Assembly: GCF_042738955.1 (NCBI RefSeq)
Contig: NZ_JBHYHC010000030.1
Location: 1 to 64,000, forward strand
Direction: 5' to 3'
DNA from: Umezawaea sp042738955
GTDB taxonomy: Bacteria; Actinomycetota; Actinomycetes; Mycobacteriales; Pseudonocardiaceae
Length of the DNA stretch: 64,000 bases
A model generated the notes under the pieces. It saw only the letters and a program-made list of their open reading frames with translations. It was not told where the DNA came from and ran no database searches. The position numbers and the translations under genes are program-made. Positions 18,325 to 26,817 of this stretch are shown here, one piece after another (the stretch's first letter is position 1; each line of letters opens with the position of its first letter).

Positions 18325-18355
18325 GCGGGGGCGGCGTCCCACGCGCCGCCCCCGC
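18325..18355 (+). terminator. Intra-operon hairpin after urtA
   Basis: GCGGGGGCGGCG (18325-18336) pairs perfectly with CGCCGCCCCCGC (18344-18355) across a 7-base loop. There is no U-run, so it may act as partial terminator or 3' end stabiliser that raises urtA mRNA relative to urtBCDE, as is common for binding-protein genes. Confidence 0.6.
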
Positions 18356-18381
18356 CTCCCCCGTCGCGAGAGGAGATCCGC

Positions 18382-19266
18382 GTGGAAGCGTTGTTCGGCC
18401 AGCTGTTCGCGGGCCTGTCCCTGGGGTCGGTGCTGCTGCTCGCCGCGCTCGGCCTGTCCCTGACCTTCGGCCAGATGGGCGTCATCAACATGGCGCACGG
18501 CGAGTTCATGATGGCGGGCGCCTACACGGTGTTCGTCGTGCAGGGCTTCATCGCCGACGCCGGTCTGGCGCTGATCGTGTCCATCCCGCTCGGGTTCCTC
18601 ATCGGCGGGCTGCTCGGCCTGGTCCTGGAAGTGCTGCTCATCCACCGCATGTACCAGCGCCCGCTGGACACGCTGCTCGTCACCTGGGGCGTGGCCCTGA
18701 TCCTGCAACAGGTGGCGCGGGACGTGTTCGGCGCTCCCAACGTGGACGTGAAGGCGCCCACGTGGCTCTCCGGCAGCGTCGACCTCGGCTTCACCCAGGT
18801 GCCCGGCGCCCGGCTGTTCATCCTGGCCCTGTCCGTCGCCGCCGTCGGCACGCTCGCCGTCGTCCTCACCAAGACCTCGCTGGGCAGGCGGATCCGCGGC
18901 GTCGTGCAGAACCGCGACCTGGCCGAGACGGCGGGCATCTCCACCCGCAACACCGACCGGCTCACGTTCTTCATCGGCTCCGGCCTCGCCGGGATCGCCG
19001 GGGTGGCGCTCACGCTGCTCGGCTCCACCGGCCCGACGCTCGGCACGAACTACATCGTCGACGCGTTCCTGGTCGTCGTGGCGGGTGGCATCGGCCAGAT
19101 CAAGGGCACGGTCATCGCCGCGTTCGGCCTCGGCCTGATGCAGGCGACGTTCGAGTACTCCACCACCGCGAGCCTCGCGAAGGTGGCCGTGTTCGTGGTG
19201 ATCGTCGTGTTCCTCCAGATCCGCCCGCAGGGCATCTTCAGCATCCGGACGAGGAGCCTCGCATGA
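18382..19266 (+). CDS. urtB: Urea ABC transporter permease UrtB
   Basis: A 294-residue inner-membrane permease of the LivH/UrtB family with about eight transmembrane helices. Typical segments are LGLSLTFGQMGVINMAHGEFMMAGAY near the N-terminus and DAFLVVVAGGIGQIKGTVIAA near the C-terminus. It forms the translocation channel with UrtC. GAGAGGAG lies before the GTG start. The stop overlaps the urtC start as ATGA. Confidence 0.92.
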   Translation: MEALFGQLFAGLSLGSVLLLAALGLSLTFGQMGVINMAHGEFMMAGAYTVFVVQGFIADAGLALIVSIPLGFLIGGLLGLVLEVLLIHRMYQRPLDTLLVTWGVALILQQVARDVFGAPNVDVKAPTWLSGSVDLGFTQVPGARLFILALSVAAVGTLAVVLTKTSLGRRIRGVVQNRDLAETAGISTRNTDRLTFFIGSGLAGIAGVALTLLGSTGPTLGTNYIVDAFLVVVAGGIGQIKGTVIAAFGLGLMQATFEYSTTASLAKVAVFVVIVVFLQIRPQGIFSIRTRSLA

Positions 19267-20297
19267 AGGGCGAATACCCCAAGATCGCCACCTTCGCGGT
19301 CATCGCCGTGGCACTGCTGGTGCTCGCGCCCGCCCTGCTCTCGGACTTCCGGCTCGCGCTGCTGGGCCGGTTCGTCTGCTACGCCATCGTGGCCGTCGGC
19401 ATCGGCCTGGCCTGGGGTCGCGGCGGGATGCTGACGCTGGGCCAGGGTGTGTTCTTCGGCCTCGGCGCGTACGTGATGGCCATGCACCTCAAGCTGGCCG
19501 ACGCCGGGCCCACCGGTGTGCCGGACTTCATGAAGCTCTACGGGTCCGGTGTCGTGCCGGGCTGGTGGGAGCCGTTCCGCAACCCCGTCGTCACGGTACT
19601 GGCGATCGTGCTGGTCCCGGCGCTCGTGGCGTTCGGGCTCGGCATGGCGATCTTCCGACGGCGGGTGCGCGGCGCGTACTTCGCGATTCTCTCGCAGGCG
19701 CTCGCGGCCGCGTTCGCGATCCTGCTGGTCGGCCAGCAGGCCACCATCGGCGGCACGAACGGGCTCAACGGGTTCCGCTCGTTCTTCGGCTTCAACCTCT
19801 TCGACCCGGTCAACAAGCGGATGCTCTTCTACATCGCCGCGGGCACCCTGCTGGCCATGCTGCTGGTCGTGTGGCAGCTCTACCGCTCCCGCTACGGCGA
19901 ACTGCTGATCGCCGTCCGCGACCAGGAGAACCGCGTCCGGTTCCTCGGCTACGACCCCGCCAACGTCAAGATCGTCGCCTACGTCGTCGCCGCGGCGATG
20001 GCGGGCGTCGCGGGCGCGCTGTTCGTCCCGATCGTCGGCATCATCTCCCCCGCCAGCGTGGGCGTGGTGCCCTCGATCGCGTTCCTCATCGGCGTCGCCA
20101 TCGGCGGCCGCTCCACGCTGTTCGGCCCGGCGCTCGGCGCCATCGCGGTGGCGTGGGCGCAGACGTCGCTGTCGGAGAGCTTCCCGTCGTTCTGGATCTA
20201 CTTCCAGGGCGCCCTGTTCGTGCTCGTCGTGGCGTTCCTGCCGCGCGGGCTGTCCACCGCGGGCTCGATCCTCAACCGGCGCAGGGAGACGGCGTGA
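19263..20297 (+). CDS. urtC: Urea ABC transporter permease UrtC
   Basis: A 344-residue LivM/UrtC-type permease. Recognisable segments are VGIGLAWGRGGMLTLGQGVF, a long periplasmic loop with GVVPGWWEPFRNPVV, ATIGGTNGLNGFRSFFG, and AIGGRSTLFGPALGAI. It has about ten membrane helices and pairs with UrtB. Both ends overlap neighbours by 4 bases (ATGA with urtB, GTGA with urtD), so translation is coupled through the transporter. Confidence 0.92.
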   Translation: MKGEYPKIATFAVIAVALLVLAPALLSDFRLALLGRFVCYAIVAVGIGLAWGRGGMLTLGQGVFFGLGAYVMAMHLKLADAGPTGVPDFMKLYGSGVVPGWWEPFRNPVVTVLAIVLVPALVAFGLGMAIFRRRVRGAYFAILSQALAAAFAILLVGQQATIGGTNGLNGFRSFFGFNLFDPVNKRMLFYIAAGTLLAMLLVVWQLYRSRYGELLIAVRDQENRVRFLGYDPANVKIVAYVVAAAMAGVAGALFVPIVGIISPASVGVVPSIAFLIGVAIGGRSTLFGPALGAIAVAWAQTSLSESFPSFWIYFQGALFVLVVAFLPRGLSTAGSILNRRRETA

Positions 20298-21037
20298 AGA
20301 GCGACTACCTAGAACTCACCGACGTCCGGGTCACCTTCGACGGCTTCGTCGCCGTCGACGGCGTGACCATGACCGTCCTCCAGGGGGACCTGCGGTTCCT
20401 CATCGGCCCGAACGGCGCGGGCAAGACCACGCTGGTCGACGCCATCACCGGCCTCGTCCCGGCGACCGGGTCCGCCACGTTCGGCCGCACCGAACTGCTC
20501 AACCGCAAGGTGCACAAGATCGCCCGGCTCGGCGTCGGGCGGACGTTCCAGACCGCCAGCGTGTTCGAGGAGCTGACCGTCCTCCAGAACCTCGACATCG
20601 CCGCGGGCGCGGGACGCGGACCGTTGACGATGCTGCGGAAGCGGTCGTCCACCCCTCCGGAGGTCGAGTCGGCGCTGGAGGTCATCGGGCTCACCGACCT
20701 GCGCGACCAGCAGGCGGGCGTGCTCGCGCACGGGCAGAAGCAGTGGCTGGAGATCGGCATGCTCCTCGTGCAGGACTCCAAGGTGCTGCTGCTCGACGAG
20801 CCGGTCGCGGGCATGAGCGCCGAGGAACGCCAGCAGACCGGCGAGCTGCTCCAGCGGATCGGCGAGAACTGCACGGTCGTCGTGGTCGAGCACGACATGG
20901 ACTTCATGCGCTCGTTCGCCACCTCGGTGACCGTGCTGCACGCGGGCAAGGTGCTCAGCGAGGGCACCGTCGCCCAGGTGCAGGCCGACCCCAAGGTCCA
21001 GGAGGTCTACCTGGGCCGCACGGAGGTGAAGGCGTGA
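20294..21037 (+). CDS. urtD: Urea ABC transporter ATPase UrtD
   Basis: A 247-residue LivG-type ATP-binding subunit. Walker A is GPNGAGKTT and Walker B is VLLLDEPVAGM. The position of the ABC signature reads LAHGQKQWLEI, the normal variant of UrtD/LivG proteins. The H-loop is VVVEHDMDF, followed by TVLHAGKVLSEG. It energises urea import with UrtE on the cytosolic face of UrtBC. The GTG start overlaps the urtC stop. Confidence 0.92.
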   Translation: MKSDYLELTDVRVTFDGFVAVDGVTMTVLQGDLRFLIGPNGAGKTTLVDAITGLVPATGSATFGRTELLNRKVHKIARLGVGRTFQTASVFEELTVLQNLDIAAGAGRGPLTMLRKRSSTPPEVESALEVIGLTDLRDQQAGVLAHGQKQWLEIGMLLVQDSKVLLLDEPVAGMSAEERQQTGELLQRIGENCTVVVVEHDMDFMRSFATSVTVLHAGKVLSEGTVAQVQADPKVQEVYLGRTEVKA

Positions 21038-21729
21038 AGCTCGACCTGGTGGACGTCAACGTCGGCTACGGGCGCTCGACCGTCGTGCACGGCGCGACGG
21101 TCGAGGTCCCGGACGACTCGGTGGTCGCGATCATGGGCCACAACGGCGCGGGCAAGACCACCCTGCTGCGCGCCGCGGCAGGCCTGCTGCGGCCCAGGAC
21201 CGGTCAGGTCCTGATGGACGGCGAGGACGTGACGAGGCTCCGCCCGAACGAGCGGGTGAAGCGCGGACTGGCGTACGTGCCGCAGGGGCAGCAGTCGTTC
21301 CCGCAGCTCACGGCGGAGGACAACCTGCGGCTCGTGGCCGACACCCGCAAGGACGGCAAGCGCCTGATCGCCGAGGCGCTGGACCTGTTCCCCGCCTTGG
21401 TCCCGATGCTCGGCAGGCGCGCGGGTCTGCTCTCCGGCGGCCAACGCCAGCAGCTCGCCATCGCGCGGGCGTTGATCACCGAGCCGAAGCTGCTCATCCT
21501 CGACGAGCCGACCGAGGGCATCCAGCCGTCCGTGGTCGCGGAGATCGAGGACACGATCAGGACCCTGTCCGCCACGGGCGGCTTGTCCGTCCTCCTGGTC
21601 GAACAGCACATAGGCTTCGCCTTGAACGCCGCCGACCACTACTACGTGCTGGAGGCGGGACGGATCACCGCCACCGGCGCCGGAGGCTCCGGAGCGCTGG
21701 ACGGCGTCCGTGCCGCGATGGCCATCTGA
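21034..21729 (+). CDS. urtE: Urea ABC transporter ATPase UrtE
   Basis: A 231-residue LivF-type ATPase with Walker A GHNGAGKTT, Q-loop YVPQGQQSFPQL, signature LLSGGQRQQLAIARAL, Walker B LLILDEPTEGIQPSVV and H-loop VLLVEQHIGFA. It completes the UrtABCDE importer. The GTG start overlaps the urtD stop (GTGA). The GntR gene follows 13 bases later, so it is very likely on the same transcript. Confidence 0.92.
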   Translation: MKLDLVDVNVGYGRSTVVHGATVEVPDDSVVAIMGHNGAGKTTLLRAAAGLLRPRTGQVLMDGEDVTRLRPNERVKRGLAYVPQGQQSFPQLTAEDNLRLVADTRKDGKRLIAEALDLFPALVPMLGRRAGLLSGGQRQQLAIARALITEPKLLILDEPTEGIQPSVVAEIEDTIRTLSATGGLSVLLVEQHIGFALNAADHYYVLEAGRITATGAGGSGALDGVRAAMAI

Positions 21730-21742
21730 AGGACCCCGAACC

Positions 21743-22420
21743 ATGACCGAATCCCTCCGAGACCAGGTGTACCTGCGCCTGCACGACGAGATCCTCAGTG
21801 GACACCTGGCGGTCACGGAGCGCTTCACCGAACCACGGCTGGCCAAGCAGCTCGGCGTCTCGCGGACCCCCGTCCGCGAGGCGCTGACCAGGCTCATGGC
21901 CGACGGGCTGGTGCGGCGGGAGGACTACGGGTACTCGATCGTGGTGCCCGACATGCCCAAGATCAGGGACCTCTACGAGGTGCGGATCGCCGTGGAGCTG
22001 CGGGGCATCGCGCGCTCGATCGAGAACCCGTCGGTCCGCCACTCGGCCGAGGCGCTGGAGACGGAGCTGGAGCACTGGTACGGCCTGCGCGCCGACCCGC
22101 CCGCGCCGCGGCCGGAGTTCGTGCTGGAGGACGAGCGGTTCCACGCGGCCCTGCTCGGCGCGGGCGGCAACCCGGAGCTGGTGGACGCGCTGATCGCGGT
22201 GAACCGCCGCATACGGAACGTCCGGATGTACGACTTCATCGTCGAGGGCCGGATCGAGACGTCCATCGCCGAGCACATCGAGATCATGGAACGCGTCCAC
22301 GAGGGCCAGTTGGAGAAGGCCCTGATCCTGCTGCACGAGCACATCGGCGCGTCGCTGGAGATCGTGGTCGAACGCGCGTCCAGGGCTCTCGCGGCCCGGC
22401 ACAGCACCCAGCTGGGGTGA
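21743..22420 (+). CDS. GntR family regulator, FCD subfamily
   Basis: A 225-residue regulator. The N-terminal winged helix-turn-helix contains LAKQLGVSRTPVREALTRLM. The C-terminal helical FCD effector domain includes EDERFHAALLGAGGNPEL and HIEIMERVHEGQLEKAL, with conserved Asp/His residues that usually bind a metal. AAGGA precedes the ATG. It is the last gene of the urea operon and is the best candidate to bind the GTATAC-centred palindrome upstream of urea carboxylase. The ligand could be urea or allophanate, which is inferred from position only. Confidence 0.87.
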   Translation: MTESLRDQVYLRLHDEILSGHLAVTERFTEPRLAKQLGVSRTPVREALTRLMADGLVRREDYGYSIVVPDMPKIRDLYEVRIAVELRGIARSIENPSVRHSAEALETELEHWYGLRADPPAPRPEFVLEDERFHAALLGAGGNPELVDALIAVNRRIRNVRMYDFIVEGRIETSIAEHIEIMERVHEGQLEKALILLHEHIGASLEIVVERASRALAARHSTQLG

Positions 22421-22442
22421 CGGCCGTCCTGGCCGGTCCTTC

Positions 22443-22459
22443 CCGAAGGCCGCCTTCGG
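22443..22459. terminator. Convergent terminator hairpin
   Basis: CCGAAGG (22443-22449) pairs with CCTTCGG (22453-22459) over a 3-base loop, in the 45-base gap between the rightward urea operon and a leftward membrane protein gene. It could end transcription from both sides. Confidence 0.5.
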
Positions 22460-22465
22460 CACCCG

Positions 22466-23590
22466 TCACCCGGACTGGTTTCGGTCAACACTGAAGTAAT
22501 AGGGACCATTGGCCAATTCGGCCGACCGGCGGTCGGCCACCGCGCACACCACTCCCCCGGCCAGCAGGAACCCGGCCGCGGCCGCCAGCAGCCTCGCCTC
22601 GGTGTGACCGCTTGCCACCAGGAACCCGAGCGCCGCGCCCACGACCCCCGCTGCGGCGGCGACCGCCAGCCGCCCGACCAGTTCCCTCGGCCAGCCGTGC
22701 CACAGCGCCACGGCCGTCAGCACCACGCCCGCGGCCAGCGACACCCAGGCCGTGCCGAAGATCATCCCGTACCGCAGCGGCAGCGCGGGCACGAGGAACA
22801 GCAGGAGGAACCACCCCAGTGACGACGTGACGGCCAGGGTCGTGGGTCCGGGAGCGGCGGCGGGTCGGGCCGCCCACCAGCGCGCCACGACGAGCACCGC
22901 GGCCGCGGTCCCCGCCACCGGCAGCCAGCCGACGAGGTGGCCCAGGTTGTAGAGGAACGCCGTGTCGTAGACGGCCAGCACCAACGCCCCCAGCGCGCCG
23001 ACGGACACCACGAACGGCACCAGCCGGGGCGGTCCGGCCGGACCTTCGGCCAACCGGACGACCAGCAGCGGCACGAGCACGCCGGTCACCACCCGGATCA
23101 CCAGGTCGTCGACCGTGTACGGGGTCGGCAGGTCGATCTCGATCAGGCAGAACGTGACCGTGTACGACGCCGAGACGGCCCACCGCGCCCGCACGGCCGC
23201 CCGGTACACCTCCGCCCCGAACCAGCGGCACACCAGCAGGTACATCAGCACGCCGAACGCCAGTTCCAGCGCCGACTGCGCCCGCATCACCGTCCACGGC
23301 AGCAGTTCCGGCGCGGGGAACCGGTCTGCGAGCCAGCCGAGGTCGGCCAGCGCGAACCAGCCGTCCGGCACCAGCCTCGCCATCCGCGAGACGTCACCGC
23401 CCCACACCCGTCGCACGTAGACGGTGAACAACACCTGGTTGACCAGCACCAGGCCCACCACGACCAGCAGCCACGTCCCAGGGTGCCGGAGCGGGCCGCG
23501 GCCGGGTCGCTCCGGCGCACCCCCTCCGGTCGCCACCACGCCGTACGCCGTGGCCAGGACGATCACCGCGGCCAGCACCAGCTTCTCCAC
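22466..23590 (-). CDS. Multi-pass membrane protein of unknown function
   Basis: A 374-residue integral membrane protein with about ten hydrophobic helices. I do not recognise the family. A soluble stretch at about residues 65-95 (RVWGGDVSRMARLVPDGWFA) separates the first helices from the rest, and the tail is short and polar. No catalytic or transport motif is evident. It starts with GTG at 23590 and lies 61 bases downstream of the PPK2 gene, so the two may share a transcript. Confidence 0.7.
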   Translation of the reverse strand: MEKLVLAAVIVLATAYGVVATGGGAPERPGRGPLRHPGTWLLVVVGLVLVNQVLFTVYVRRVWGGDVSRMARLVPDGWFALADLGWLADRFPAPELLPWTVMRAQSALELAFGVLMYLLVCRWFGAEVYRAAVRARWAVSASYTVTFCLIEIDLPTPYTVDDLVIRVVTGVLVPLLVVRLAEGPAGPPRLVPFVVSVGALGALVLAVYDTAFLYNLGHLVGWLPVAGTAAAVLVVARWWAARPAAAPGPTTLAVTSSLGWFLLLFLVPALPLRYGMIFGTAWVSLAAGVVLTAVALWHGWPRELVGRLAVAAAAGVVGAALGFLVASGHTEARLLAAAAGFLLAGGVVCAVADRRSAELANGPYYFSVDRNQSG

Positions 23591-23651
23591 GGCCGCAGGC
23601 TATCGATCAACCGGCGGCCGCGGCCGGGCCTTCACCGAACCACCACAACCC

Positions 23652-24602
23652 CTACGGGTGCAGGCCCGGCCCCCGCGTGGTCGGGTGCAGCGGAGTCGGC
23701 GTCAGGTCCGTGTCGTCCTCACCGGACTCCAGCAGCGTGGCCGCCGCGCCGACGATCCGCGAGTCCGGCTTGCCGACGATCTCGTCGTCGCGGTCCGGGT
23801 AGTCGAAGCGGACCAGCAGGCTGCGCATCGCCTCCAGCCGGGCCCGCTTCTTATCGTTGCTCTTCACCACCGTCCACGGCGCCTTCGCCGTGTCGGTCTC
23901 GCGGAACATCGCGACCTTGGCCGACGTGTAGTCGTCCCACTTGTCCAGCGACTCCAGGTCCATCGCGCTGAGCTTCCACTGCCGCACCGGGTCCACCTGC
24001 CGGATGGCGAACCGGGTCCGCTGCTCGTCCTGCGACACGGAGAACCAGAACTTCACCAGGTGCACGCCGTCGTCGACCAGCATGTCCTCGAACACCGGCG
24101 CCTGGCGCAGGAACGTGCGGTACTCGGTCTCCGAGCAGAACCCCATCACCCGCTCGACCCCGGCGCGGTTGTACCAGGACCGGTCGAACAGCACCATCTC
24201 CCCCGCCGCGGGCAGGTGCTCCACGTACCGCTGGAAGTACCACTGCGTCCGCTCCCGCTCGGACGGCTTCTCCAACGCGATCACCCGCGCGCCGCGGGGG
24301 TTCAGGTGCTCGGTGAACCGCTTGATCGTCCCGCCCTTGCCCGCGGCGTCGCGCCCCTCGAACACGAGCACCAACCGCTGCCCGGTCTCCTTGATCCAGT
24401 ACTGGAGCTTCAGCAGCTCGATCTGGAGCATCCGCTTGTCGTGGTCGTACTCCACCCGCGACATCCGCTCGTCGTACGGGTAGTTCTGCCGCCACGTGTC
24501 GACGATCGTCCCGTCGTGCCTCAGGAGCACGGGATCGTCGTGGTCGGAGTGGTCGACGGTGAACGTGGCGAGGAGGCTCGGAATGTCGGACAACGGGTGC
24601 AT
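23652..24602 (-). CDS. ppk2: Polyphosphate kinase 2
   Basis: A 316-residue PPK2 family enzyme, which moves phosphate between polyphosphate and nucleoside diphosphates. The Walker A motif is FEGRDAAGKGGTI, and the lid/Walker B region has DRSWYNRAGVERVMGFC. The segment KWDDYTSAKVAMF and the following WTVVKSNDKKRARL are typical. The single kinase domain and length fit class I PPK2, the class that mainly phosphorylates ADP or GDP. The C-terminal ~40 residues are a low-complexity tail. It is divergent from a small acidic protein gene. Confidence 0.93.
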   Translation of the reverse strand: MHPLSDIPSLLATFTVDHSDHDDPVLLRHDGTIVDTWRQNYPYDERMSRVEYDHDKRMLQIELLKLQYWIKETGQRLVLVFEGRDAAGKGGTIKRFTEHLNPRGARVIALEKPSERERTQWYFQRYVEHLPAAGEMVLFDRSWYNRAGVERVMGFCSETEYRTFLRQAPVFEDMLVDDGVHLVKFWFSVSQDEQRTRFAIRQVDPVRQWKLSAMDLESLDKWDDYTSAKVAMFRETDTAKAPWTVVKSNDKKRARLEAMRSLLVRFDYPDRDDEIVGKPDSRIVGAAATLLESGEDDTDLTPTPLHPTTRGPGLHP

Positions 24603-24698
24603 GAGTCCGACATACCCGCCTCAGACGACGGCTACGCGCTCGACCGGTGAACAATGGCGGACGCGGGACGCAACAGGAACCGACGAACGGAGCAGGCG

Positions 24699-24986
24699 AT
24701 GACCGAGCACCCCCAGGACGAGCCCTTGGCGATCGAGGGGGAACTGGTCGACGAACCCGCCCCGGCGGCCCCGGTCACGCCCCAGTTCGACTACACGAAC
24801 GAGGGCGTGCCGAACTTCGACTACGTCCGCGACAAGATCGAGAACCGCTTCGCCACGTCCACCGCGTCGACCGAGCTGTCCGGCGGCGTGTCGGAGGCGA
24901 AGTCGGTGGACGAGCAGCTCGCCGAACGCGACCGCGCGGGCCGCGACAAGCTGGAGGAGATCCGCCGGGCGATGCGCGGCGAGTAG
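24699..24986 (+). CDS. Small acidic protein of unknown function
   Basis: A 95-residue, Glu/Asp/Pro-rich protein beginning MTEHPQDEPLAIEGELVDEP. The middle carries two similar short units (FDYTNEGVPN and FDYVRDKIEN), and the C-terminal third looks helical (DEQLAERDRAGRDKLEEIRR). GGAG lies 6 bases upstream of the ATG at 24699; an upstream in-frame ATG at 24654 has no good binding site. It is divergent from ppk2. No family is recognised. Confidence 0.65.
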   Translation: MTEHPQDEPLAIEGELVDEPAPAAPVTPQFDYTNEGVPNFDYVRDKIENRFATSTASTELSGGVSEAKSVDEQLAERDRAGRDKLEEIRRAMRGE

Positions 24987-25076
24987 CGGAACCGTTGCGG
25001 CGCAACGCCTTTCGGAAATCCGCACGAATCTTTCGATCATGGGCAACCGATCGTGCCGGTCGGGCGTGTTGGCGCC

Positions 25077-26600
25077 GTGACGAAAACTCGATGGATAGCC
25101 CTGGCCGCTGTCGCGGGCGTCGCCTGCGGGCTGCTCACCGCGGTCCCGCAGGCGCTCGCCGACACCGGGCGGGTCGCCGCGCCGACGCTGGCGTGGACCG
25201 ACTGCGCCGACGGTTTCCAGTGCTCCACGGCCGCCGTGCCGCTCGACTACGACCAGCCGTCAGCGGCGAAGGTCGACCTCTCCCTGATCAAGCTCCCCGC
25301 CACCGACCCGAGCCACCGGATCGGCACCCTGTTCGTGAACTTCGGCGGCCCCGGCGCCTCCGGCGTGGAACGCCTCCGGGCCCGCGGCCAGTGGCCGTGG
25401 CTGTTCTCGCCGGAGCTGCGCGCCCGCTTCGACGTGGTGTCCTGGGACCCCAGGGGCATCGGCCGCAGCGCCACGGTCCGGTGCTTCGACACCGTGGCCG
25501 AGCAGGAGTCGTTCCTGGGCGGCCTCCGCGACTTCCCCGCCACGGCGGCCGACGAGCCCGCCTTCTACGCGGGCTACGACGAGCTGGCCCGGCGGTGCTC
25601 CGAGCACGCGGGGAGCCTGCTGGAGCACGTCTCCACCGCCAACACCGCCCGTGACCTGGACCTGCTCCGCCAGGCCGTGGGCGACGCGAAGCTGACCTAC
25701 CACGGCATCTCCTACGGCACGCACCTCGGCGCGGTCTACGCCAACCTGTTCCCGAGCAAGGTCCGCGCCATGGCGTTCGACGGCTCGATGGACTTCGAGG
25801 GCAACGCCACCGGCCACGGCTCGCAGGGGACCGCGGTCCCGCTGGACACCCGCCAGGACGTCCCCAGGGGCGCGGCGGAGACGTTCGACTCGTTCCTCCG
25901 CCAGTGCGCGGCCCCCGGAGCCGACTGCGCCTTCGCGGGCGGCGACCTCAAGGCCAAGTGGGCGGCACTGGTCGCGCGGGTCAAGGCGAGCCCGATCACC
26001 GTCGACGGCGAGACCTTCGACCACACCGCGCTCATCGCCAGGGTGAACGGCGACCTCGCCCAGCCGGAGCTGTGGAAGGACACCGCCCGCACCCTGCAAG
26101 CGCTGGTCACCGCACCCGTGGCGGCCCTGCGCACGACGGCGTCGGAGCCCTACGTCACCAACCGCACCGAGTCGTTCAACGCGATCCAGTGCGTCGACAG
26201 CGCGTTCCCGCGCACCACGTCGACCTACACGCGGTACGGCGCCTCGGAGGACCAGCGCGTCCCGTACTGGGGCCGCATCGCGGTCTTCGACATGATGGCC
26301 TGCGCCACCTGGCGGCACCAGGACGCCGACCGCTACACCGGCCCGTGGAACCGCTGGACCGCGGCCCCGATCCTCGTGATCAACAGCCGCAACGACCCGT
26401 CCACCCCGCTGCACGGCGCGCTCGACGGAGCCGCCGAACTGGCCCGCACCCGCGTCCTCACGGTCGAGGGCTCGGGCCACAGCACGATGTTCGTCCACAG
26501 CACGTGCGCCGAACGCGCGAAGCGCGAGTACCTCATCTCGGGCACCCTGCCCGCGGTGGGCGCGACCTGCTCGATCGACCGCGCGCCCTTCGCGGCGTGA
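25077..26600 (+). CDS. Secreted S33 peptidase / TAP-like alpha-beta hydrolase
   Basis: A 507-residue exported protease of the tripeptidyl aminopeptidase (SlpD/SlpE-like) type. A signal peptide ends near ALA in VPQALADTG. The oxyanion motif is VNFGGPGASG, the nucleophile lies in GISYGTHLGAVYANL, the Asp in INSRNDPSTPLHGA and the His in VEGSGHSTMF. Such enzymes remove short peptides from protein N-termini outside the cell. The GTG at 25077 gives a compact signal peptide; a GTG at 25053 is an alternative. A strong hairpin follows the gene. Confidence 0.9.
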   Translation: MTKTRWIALAAVAGVACGLLTAVPQALADTGRVAAPTLAWTDCADGFQCSTAAVPLDYDQPSAAKVDLSLIKLPATDPSHRIGTLFVNFGGPGASGVERLRARGQWPWLFSPELRARFDVVSWDPRGIGRSATVRCFDTVAEQESFLGGLRDFPATAADEPAFYAGYDELARRCSEHAGSLLEHVSTANTARDLDLLRQAVGDAKLTYHGISYGTHLGAVYANLFPSKVRAMAFDGSMDFEGNATGHGSQGTAVPLDTRQDVPRGAAETFDSFLRQCAAPGADCAFAGGDLKAKWAALVARVKASPITVDGETFDHTALIARVNGDLAQPELWKDTARTLQALVTAPVAALRTTASEPYVTNRTESFNAIQCVDSAFPRTTSTYTRYGASEDQRVPYWGRIAVFDMMACATWRHQDADRYTGPWNRWTAAPILVINSRNDPSTPLHGALDGAAELARTRVLTVEGSGHSTMFVHSTCAERAKREYLISGTLPAVGATCSIDRAPFAA

Positions 26601-26601
26601 C

Positions 26602-26636
26602 AGTGGGGGCGGGGAGTTGATCTCCCCGCCCCCACT
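26602..26636. terminator. Strong terminator hairpin
   Basis: AGTGGGGGCGGGGAG (26602-26616) pairs perfectly with its complement at 26622-26636 across TTGAT. It starts one base after the stop of the S33 peptidase and lies just beyond the 3' end of the convergent small gene, so it probably serves both. Confidence 0.75.
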
Positions 26637-26661
26637 CCCCCAGGACGCACACCCACCGGGC

Positions 26662-26817
26662 TCAAGGCCGCCGAAGCGCCTTGCCCACCCTGGCGCGGAG
26701 GCGTCTGACCGGGCGCGACAACGTCGCCGCCAACCGGCCCGCCGACTCGTCCTCGGCACGGATCTGCGAATCGCTCTTGTGCGTCAGGACCCAGTGCATG
26801 GTCACGGGATCGGACAT
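26662..26817 (-). CDS. Small basic protein (51 aa)
   Basis: The peptide begins MSDPVTMHWVLTHKSDSQIR and ends in an Arg-rich amphipathic helix (LSRPVRRLRARVGKALRRP). It is preceded by GGAAGGAGGG about 4 bases before the ATG, one of the best ribosome binding sites in the window, which is the main reason to call it. Third codon positions are GC-rich. No family is recognised. The basic C-terminal helix could bind a membrane or nucleic acid. It converges on the S33 peptidase gene. Confidence 0.6.
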   Translation of the reverse strand: MSDPVTMHWVLTHKSDSQIRAEDESAGRLAATLSRPVRRLRARVGKALRRP

